Assembly (NCBI GenBank): GCA_028829895.1
Contig: CM054178.1
Location: forward strand, 25,120,701-25,184,700
Direction: 5' to 3'
Source: Sinotaia quadrata
Lineage: Eukaryota; Mollusca; Gastropoda; Architaenioglossa; Viviparidae
Length of the DNA: 64,000 nt
Shown: positions 54,901-62,979 of the stretch, piece after piece
How positions within the stretch are numbered: the stretch's first letter is position 1
How the letters are laid out: every line of letters starts with the position of its first letter
Position numbers and translations under genes: made by a program
The notes under the pieces: generated by a model
What the model saw: only the letters and a program-made list of their open reading frames with translations
Told to the model about the DNA's origin: nothing
Database searches by the model: none

Positions 54901-57900
54901 CAGTCCTTCATGCCAGAAAGAAGAACTCTCAAGACACTTTAAAAATGTATAGTCTCCCTTACTGCCTCTACACATTCTGCACTGTCAGTATGTGTTTTAA
55001 TTGATCAAAAATGTGGAATGTAATATTTTGATGGGTCAGTCTCATTTATCAGAGACTGATCTCTAATGGTCATCAGGTCCCTTTATTGGCTGTGTTGGCA
55101 CAAAATTGATCTTTTTTTTTTAATCAGTTTATCAGCCTGATTTCATATCTTCATATTAGTGGCAGATGGGTGGAGCCAGCCAGAGGAGGACTGAACTTTC
55201 GCCACTTGTACAAAGTGAAAGGATTAATGGATACTCTGGTAGCTACAGCTGTTGCCATATTCATGCCCGGACATCGTTTGACTTTAGATAAATCAGTGAT
55301 TCATTTTACTGGACACCTTGTTTATCATAAGTATATGCTTTCAAAACCATTCAAATTTAGATGCTTAGTGATAGTGACACAACTTAATGCAAGTTTGAAA
55401 TACCTCAGCCAGTGCCTAATGGACTTTGTCATTAAGTTGCCACAAAGCTGTCAGCAGAACTAGATCTCATGCACAGAGTTCTTCTTTTTCCAAATTTATT
55501 TTTTATATTTCCCAAACTTATGAAAGATTTGTTTGAGAGGGCTGGACTTTAGGACAATGGTGAAAATATTTTCTACAGAGTTGAATTGGATGCCAAATCT
55601 ACAACAAGGTGAAAAGAAAATTCTGAAAACAGGAAACCACACTAGCCTGCTTTATAAATAACAGTAATCAAATAAAGATTAAATGAAAAATTGGTTTCTA
55701 TATCTTTCCATTTCCTTTTTCAACATATTTCTCTTGATTTTGTTTTCTTCTCTTAGATCAAACACAGATTTTGGTTGATTCAGCTGAAAGTATCTCAGTG
55801 ACAGGTGCTATTAAAGCATTTGATGAGGAATTCAAACTAATGCAGAATAATATCGACGAAATTCAACGAATCTTATCTTCAGTCAATTTTACACAAGTTG
55901 ATGTGCACGATATCAAGACCATGCTGGAATACATCAAGTAAGAAAGCTATCAGTAATTTAAAAGTATAATGTCCCTCTTCATTAAATAATTTATTAATTT
56001 TAATTAATCTACAGCAGCTAAGAAAGTTATCAGTAATTTAAAAACATATATTCACTCATGTTTTAAAGTGGGATTTTTGTGTAAAATAAGTTTTTCTAGA
56101 ATACTTAGCAGATGAGCATTTTGCAGAAAAGTATTGAGTACTGGTTCTGTCTCAACAGTTAGTAGCCCAACCCCACCCTTTAAGGTTAAAGGGAGACAAA
56201 ACATTAAAGAGATTTCCCAGCAGCATGACCTATAAGTGATGTCTTCTAGGTATCCTCATTTCTTCTAGTGAAGTTTTGAAATGAAACAAATAGTATGAAG
56301 CTGAGACAGCCTGTGAGTATGTCTGTCTATTTCCTTTTAGCATCATATAACCAGATGAGCATAATGAATAGAAGGCAGGAATTTCACTGGTAACTTTATG
56401 AATTTCAGAATATATGTGCGAAGTGCATGCTATAGCAAATGCTAGGAAATGAAGTTTCTTATTCTTGGACTGGGCAACTAGTACTGCATGCATCCACAGG
56501 TTAGAGTTGAAAATAAACATATTCCTTAGATAAAATATTCAAAAATAAGGAGTTTCCTGAGAAGGACAGTGTCTTTATTCCTTTGAGACGGTTTTATAGA
56601 AAAGAAGATAGAATATGTGAATTTAGTTGGAAATGTGACAGTTCTGTTCACTAGTAATATATATATATAGTGAAAAGAATGACATTGCCACAGAGAAAGC
56701 ATCAATAGAACACATGGTAACAGAAGTTAGACTTTTTTCATGGCTTTCAACTCCTTTGCTAAGGCTATGAAAGAATAAAACTTTCTATCTACCTTGTTGT
56801 GGTTGATGCTTGAGACTAGCTGTCTGATTACATTTTAGAGGCTTCTGTTACCATGTGTTCTACTGATGCTTTCTCTCTTGTCTGTCAGAAAAGACTGCTC
56901 TCTAAAGTAATCAGTATATAATCAGAGCCTGTGTCAGACCCCAGACAGAAGGAAAAGAAGGAAAAATGGACTGTATCACATTTTACTTATTAGGCCATTG
57001 TTTGGCATAGAATTCCTGGAGGATGGGTGTATATACCTCCTTCCTCACAAATGCCCAAGGAGAAAATTGTTGATCAAAACTTGGTGAGTAAGTCAATGAT
57101 CAGATACTTGATGAACTACTTTGAACCACTAAGGCTCAATTTTCAGCTTTGCCATTAATCCCATTAAGATGAATGGCATACCTTTTTTCCCCAGCTTTGC
57201 CATTAATCCCATAAAGAGGAATGGCATACCTTTTTTCCCCAGCTTTGCCATTAATCCCATAAAGGAGAATGGTATTGTGTGACACTGGTGTCGCCGCTGT
57301 ACTCTGGGGTGACTTTGTAGTAATGAATTATATCAAATATTGGTAATTAGTTGTGATACAAGACATCTACAAGTGCCAGTGAAGAGTATGGGTCACTGGT
57401 TATATATGCATATCTGCAACTGTTAGGCCGATATACTGGTACGCCGCCAAGTTGACTCATAGCCCCCACTCAGTTAATGGATTTTATGAAATAGATGTAC
57501 AACAGTTATAAATAGGCAAACAGAGGACAAGACATAATCATTAGATTATCACTTAAGATTACAGTAACAAATGAAAGAAATTACATTTCACTAATAAATA
57601 TGTGAGATTGAACAGTTAATAACAAGAATTTTAATAAAATTTAACAATATTTAGAAAGAATGAGTAATATACATTATGTCCTAGTTTTCATCATAATGCC
57701 AAACGGAGCAAGTTCAAGCCACACTGTAGTCACATTCATGATCATGATTGTCTCAGTGTGCTGGAGTGACATAAAGCACGCTAGTAGACTCTCAATGGGA
57801 CATGTCATGAAACAGTTATCCAAAGTCCACATTGAAATCAAAGAGAAAAGATCAAGATGAAACCAAAAACTCTGAAACACAAGTAATTGCAGAGTCTAAT

Positions 57901-60900
57901 GTTTATCTCATGTGGGCAAGAGTCATCAACAGAGGTCACTGTCATCTTCCATGTTTTCACCTCCCTTGAAGACTGAAGATTTACAAGTAGTTTTGTGTGT
58001 GTTAGTAGACACACATTTTCTTAGAGTCACTTACCTCCTCTAATGCATCAGTAGGCAACATTGAATACACAGGTTTAGAAGTAACCAAAGGCTAAATTCT
58101 TAAGCCAATCACTTGCATGTGTACTGTATACTCACGTATATATGCCTTAACATTTGGTAGTAATCTCTGAATGCTATTCCCTTCACCTAGCAAACTATAT
58201 GGAATAGGCAAGTCACTCTCAGTAGATCAACCCTTCTACCATATGATTGTCCCTCTATGAAGTTAGAATGAAAATTGTTATAAATTATGACCCAGTGCAT
58301 TTGCTAGTGTTTATGTTGTTAATTTCTGTCAATTGCCTGAACTGTATTGGTTGAACCATTGCACCTATTCTTACTGTTGCTTGTAATTTCCCCTTCACAT
58401 TCACAGGTCATGTCTGTCCTTTCACTCTTGCAGTTTGATATATCAGTATTTTATTTTTATATATTGTGGTAATTACTATTAATTTTGTGATATATTTTAC
58501 TTACTACTTATTTATTTGTTTAAACCATTTTAGATACCATATTATTGAAACACTTTTCTTAAACAGCATATTGCAATAAAGTTTGGCTAGGAATATTTTA
58601 ATATTTTGTAAAACAAGTTATAGATAAAATAATGTGTTATAATATTGCCTCTAAAAGCATGAATTTCAGGTAAGTATATAAGTAAATTATTTTCCTCATA
58701 CTGTATTTGTTGAATGATTTTGCTCAGTTTACCTTTTTTAATTTTTATTTATTTTTTGGAGGGTACAGTTTTAGTGAAGTGATCTATGTTATGCCCATAT
58801 TGCCATTGCAGTTAGAGTCTAATGTTTGTGTACAGACAGAATCTGACAGACAACAGCCAAAACTTGATTACCTTGGATGATGAACTCCGACAGACTACAG
58901 CACGAGTGCAGAAGGGTAACACTGAGATAGCTTCTTTACGGGAAGGTGTGGAACACTTACGCCGGCTTGCCAAAGAGTTACAGGCCAATGCCACAGACAT
59001 CCAGGCTCGTGACGTGGAAGGTAAGAAGTCACATTTTCGTGACAGCTTTATTTGAAACAGTGTCTTTCATTTATATTTTCAGTTTTAAAATACCATTTTA
59101 AATGTGTCATTGTTTCGTCATTGTTTTCATCATTTTGTTTTAACAAAATAAAGTTGTGGTTTTGTTTGTGGGTTTTTTTTTTGCATCTTGCTAGGGGCTT
59201 TCAACATCACCAAGGAAGCCGAGAAAAGGTCTCGGGAGGCTCAGCAAGTGGTGGACAGCTCAGAGCGTCATCTTTCTGAATCTATGCGAATACGTCAGCA
59301 AGTGGAGACCCTCATTAGTGAGGGCCAAAATCACTTTGATAAACAATTAAAAGAAAATGAACGCAGCTTGGCCAACTTAGACAGTGATGTTACAGGGCTT
59401 AGCCACCGCATGGCTGATATCAATAAAATGGTTTGTGGATTTTTCACCTACTATTCTTAATTTTAAAATTATTGCAATACTAATGAGATAATTGTATTAT
59501 TCGCATTAATAATTAGTGCTTTTTCCATGTCAGATCTGAGCTTATGACACCTTATGTTGAAGTTTTTTTTAGTGAGCATTGCTTTAGAACATTATTAAAA
59601 TTGATGTTGAGAATGTGGACAATTATCTTGAGGATGAAGAAAGCAATAGTATTGTGTAATATTTCATCTGAGATGAAGATTTTGTTAATCATTTAATCAT
59701 TTAACTTTGAAAAGCATTTTTTAATATTTTAAGCATCCTGACATTTGTATTGTCAAACAAATATACACATATTTTTTCTTTCAGAATTTTTTTTTTTTGT
59801 TACCAGTATAATATAATAATATAAAACCCCATAAAAAAATAATAAATACATATTTGAACATTTTATCTAATATGAATTTTGAAAAATTGCAACCACTATA
59901 AATAGAACTTAAGAATGATTGTACATTTTTAGATGTCAGTCGTGTTCAGTTTATCATTTGGGACTTCATTTCACTTCAGTTCATTTTCTTAGAATGAGAA
60001 TTTGTACTAAATTTAATAATTTGAATGAGTAAATTAAAAAATATCCCTGTTATCAAAGCAATTCTTTGCTTTATAATAAAACAATGCCTTTGTTTTTTTT
60101 TAACCATGCAAAATTCTGTGCTTTAAAGATTTACTTAAATAAAATCTGTTTGCTTTTTAATATAATAATAGTTTATCTATATTGACTATCAGTAAACATT
60201 TTTGACAACATCAAACATACTTGTAGCCAATTTATGTGTATATGCTTATTCAAATTCAGTCATCTGTCAAACTGAACAAGATTAGAGCCCTTGCAACCAA
60301 CTTGGCTTGTCCATCATACAATGAAGAGTGTGTATGGATACACATAAGCAAAAGACAAAGACAAACAGCCTTGTGGGGAGATAAATGAAAGAGAGCTCAC
60401 AGACAGTTGATCTCATTAGTAGTGTCCACTCCATATCATTTTTACTTTGGTACTGGTTGATTATATTGTTTTGTTGGTTTAAATGCTGGTGTTCCCAGCC
60501 TGTAATGTGGTTGTAACACTGGTGTTCCCAGCCTGTAATGTGGTTGTAACACTGGTGTTCCCAGCCTGTAATGTGGTTGTAACACTGGTGTTCCCAGCCT
60601 GTAATGTGGTTGTAACACTGGTCTTCCCAGCCTGTAATGTGGTTGTAACACTGGTCTTCCCAGCCTGTAATGTGGTTGCTCAAAGCAGATTTGAAAGAGA
60701 GCAGACTGGCATAGATTTACTCAGGAGAATGATCTGTGGGGAAAGTTGAGAACTTCATGCATGATTGTTTTGAAAACAAAATTTATTAAAATTCTTCCAT
60801 TAAGGTGTGTGGTGGTGCTGGAGACCCGTGTGATGGTCTCTGTGGTGGTGGAGGATGTGGACGGTGCGGAGGAGAGAGCTGCGATGGTGCAGTCACTAAG

Positions 60901-62935
60901 GCAGATCAGGCACTGAAGTTGGCTCAAGATGCGGAGAAGCTGCTTCTGAGCAAAGAGAATGATGCAAACACTTTGCTGGCTGATGTGAGTTGGTGTGATT
61001 TTATGTCAGTCATTGCATTATATTGATGAACTTTTTTGCTTTTGCATTTTTGTGCATATGATTATTTGTTATATTGTTTAGTGCCTGAATTATATCTATT
61101 AATCTGTAATTTGTGTACAGTTTTAATTTAGATCTGTACTATTACTATAGAAAAAGTATTTGTTGTGTTGTTTTGTTCCAGCATTATATCAAATTGTATA
61201 TATTATGTATTTGTTAACTATTTTGTTTCTGAATTATTTCTATATAATGTTTCATTAATTTTCACTATTTTAAAATTTTCTTTTAATGCCTTTATCATGT
61301 TCTTTCACTATCATTATCATGTCATATCTTATTTACAGAGATGACAATGTTTTACAGGCTTGTTTATTTCTCTAGATGTATATTTATTTTACCATTTTAG
61401 TATCATGTACTTTTCATATTTGCAGAGATTGTATTTTTCCCTGACCTATTTATTTCTATAGATCCAGATATCAAGACAGGTGTCTGCAGAAGCCAAGGTT
61501 GATGCTCAGATGGCTTATGAGAAGGCACTTGAGGCCCAAAACATATCTGAGAATGCCCGGGCTAGCATTGAAGAACTTCTGAATCAGATCTCAAATGTCT
61601 TAAGCTCTGTGCCAGCCAAACCTGATGATGTTGAGGCTGTGAGTTTATTATGGTATTAATGCATTCTTGTAAAGATGTAAGATAACACTGTTAGTTCTGG
61701 TGTAAATTAATAAATGAACCAAAGAAATGAAATTTAATTTATTAATGAAGTTAAAGTTGATATTGCTTATAATTCTCAGAGTTGCTTAAAATGTACAAGA
61801 ATTTAATGATTAATCATGAACTCATTGCCATTGAGTTAGGAAAAGTTTGTTCTACATATTGATACTCTGTTGACCTTGTGAAGTATAAGACTTACATTGA
61901 TACTCTCTTGACTTTGTGCAGTATAAGATACTCTCTTGACTTTGTGCAGTATAAGACTTACATTGATACTCTGTTGACATTGTGAAGTATGAGACTTACA
62001 TTGATACTCTGTTGACATTGTGAAGTATGAGACTTACATTGATACTCTGTTGACATTGTGAAGTATAAGATTTACATTGATACTCTCTTGACTTTGTGCA
62101 GTATAAGACTTGCAACAAGACTCATGCAACACTTAACTCTTTTTTCCTGCAAGTATTACCAAAGGAAGAGAATTGTATGAAATTAGTATTCAACAATTTT
62201 TTTCTATGCAATTTGAGTTACCATTTCACCCTCTCCCACCCAACCCCCCAAGAAAATAAATTGACGAGAGTTAGTGAAGAGAAACATTTGCGACAGTCCA
62301 AGATGAAAAATTGGCTGTATGCAGCAAGTCACCTAGATAAACTTTACTTGAGACAAGAAATAAATTTCACCATTAGTATCTGTTCTTGGAAAGGTAAATG
62401 AGAAATTCATGGATTTTAAATATAATATCTTCAAATAGCTAATTTTAATTTGTAAATGGATTGTGATGGTGTGATAACCATCGTTAAGTATTACAGTCTT
62501 ATATATTTTCAAGTTCTTATCCTTTTAATGTGGACGTATAATAATCTAATTTTGTGTAATTATTTAAAAGATTTAGTCTTATTGTAAACAATTTTAATCC
62601 TGTTGTATCTTTACATGACATTTATTTGAAACTGAATGGCTTGACTTTTTACAGATGTTCTTCATGAAAAAAAATCAGATTCATATAAAAAAAAAAGTAA
62701 AGCAAATTTATCATATGTTTCAAATAGATTTATATATTCTTGCTTTTATATTTGTCATTTTTGATCATAAAATTACAATATGATTATGAATTCTAGAAAA
62801 TTATATCAATATATATTCATAATAGTATTAAATACAATATGATTATTTTTTTTGTTTGTTTAATCCAGTAGATTCTTGGTAACTTTGGTAATTGTGCATT
62901 AATATCATATATTCATTGAGGGCATATTTGCTTTC

Positions 62936-62979
<44 letters not shown>

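Larger units (their letters stand above)
55938..58835 (+). other. Intron 21 (2.9 kb)
   Basis: Holds a 35-bp-arm inverted repeat (56692-56876) and a 48-bp repeat (57144-57275). The 66-codon frame at 57660-57860 has no known motif. No gene is seen. Confidence 0.85.

Noticed and set aside
55170..55463. 97-codon frame as a host gene
   Set aside because: Its recognisable part is a piggyBac transposase core with altered catalytic residue; reported as a remnant instead.
57660..57860. 66-codon forward frame and its 68-codon antisense frame
   Set aside because: No motif on either strand; both open by chance.
58836..58839. Alternative exon 22 acceptor four bases downstream (ACAGACAG)
   Set aside because: It would shift the frame and reach TGA at once; the upstream AG keeps the coiled coil open.
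60282..60749. Open frames on both strands with 11-residue repeats
   Set aside because: Artefact of a 33-bp tandem repeat in intron 23; no start context or splice support.
62096..62401. 101-codon forward frame in intron 25
   Set aside because: Begins in a 38-bp repeat array and shows no recognisable domain or phase match to the laminin exons.
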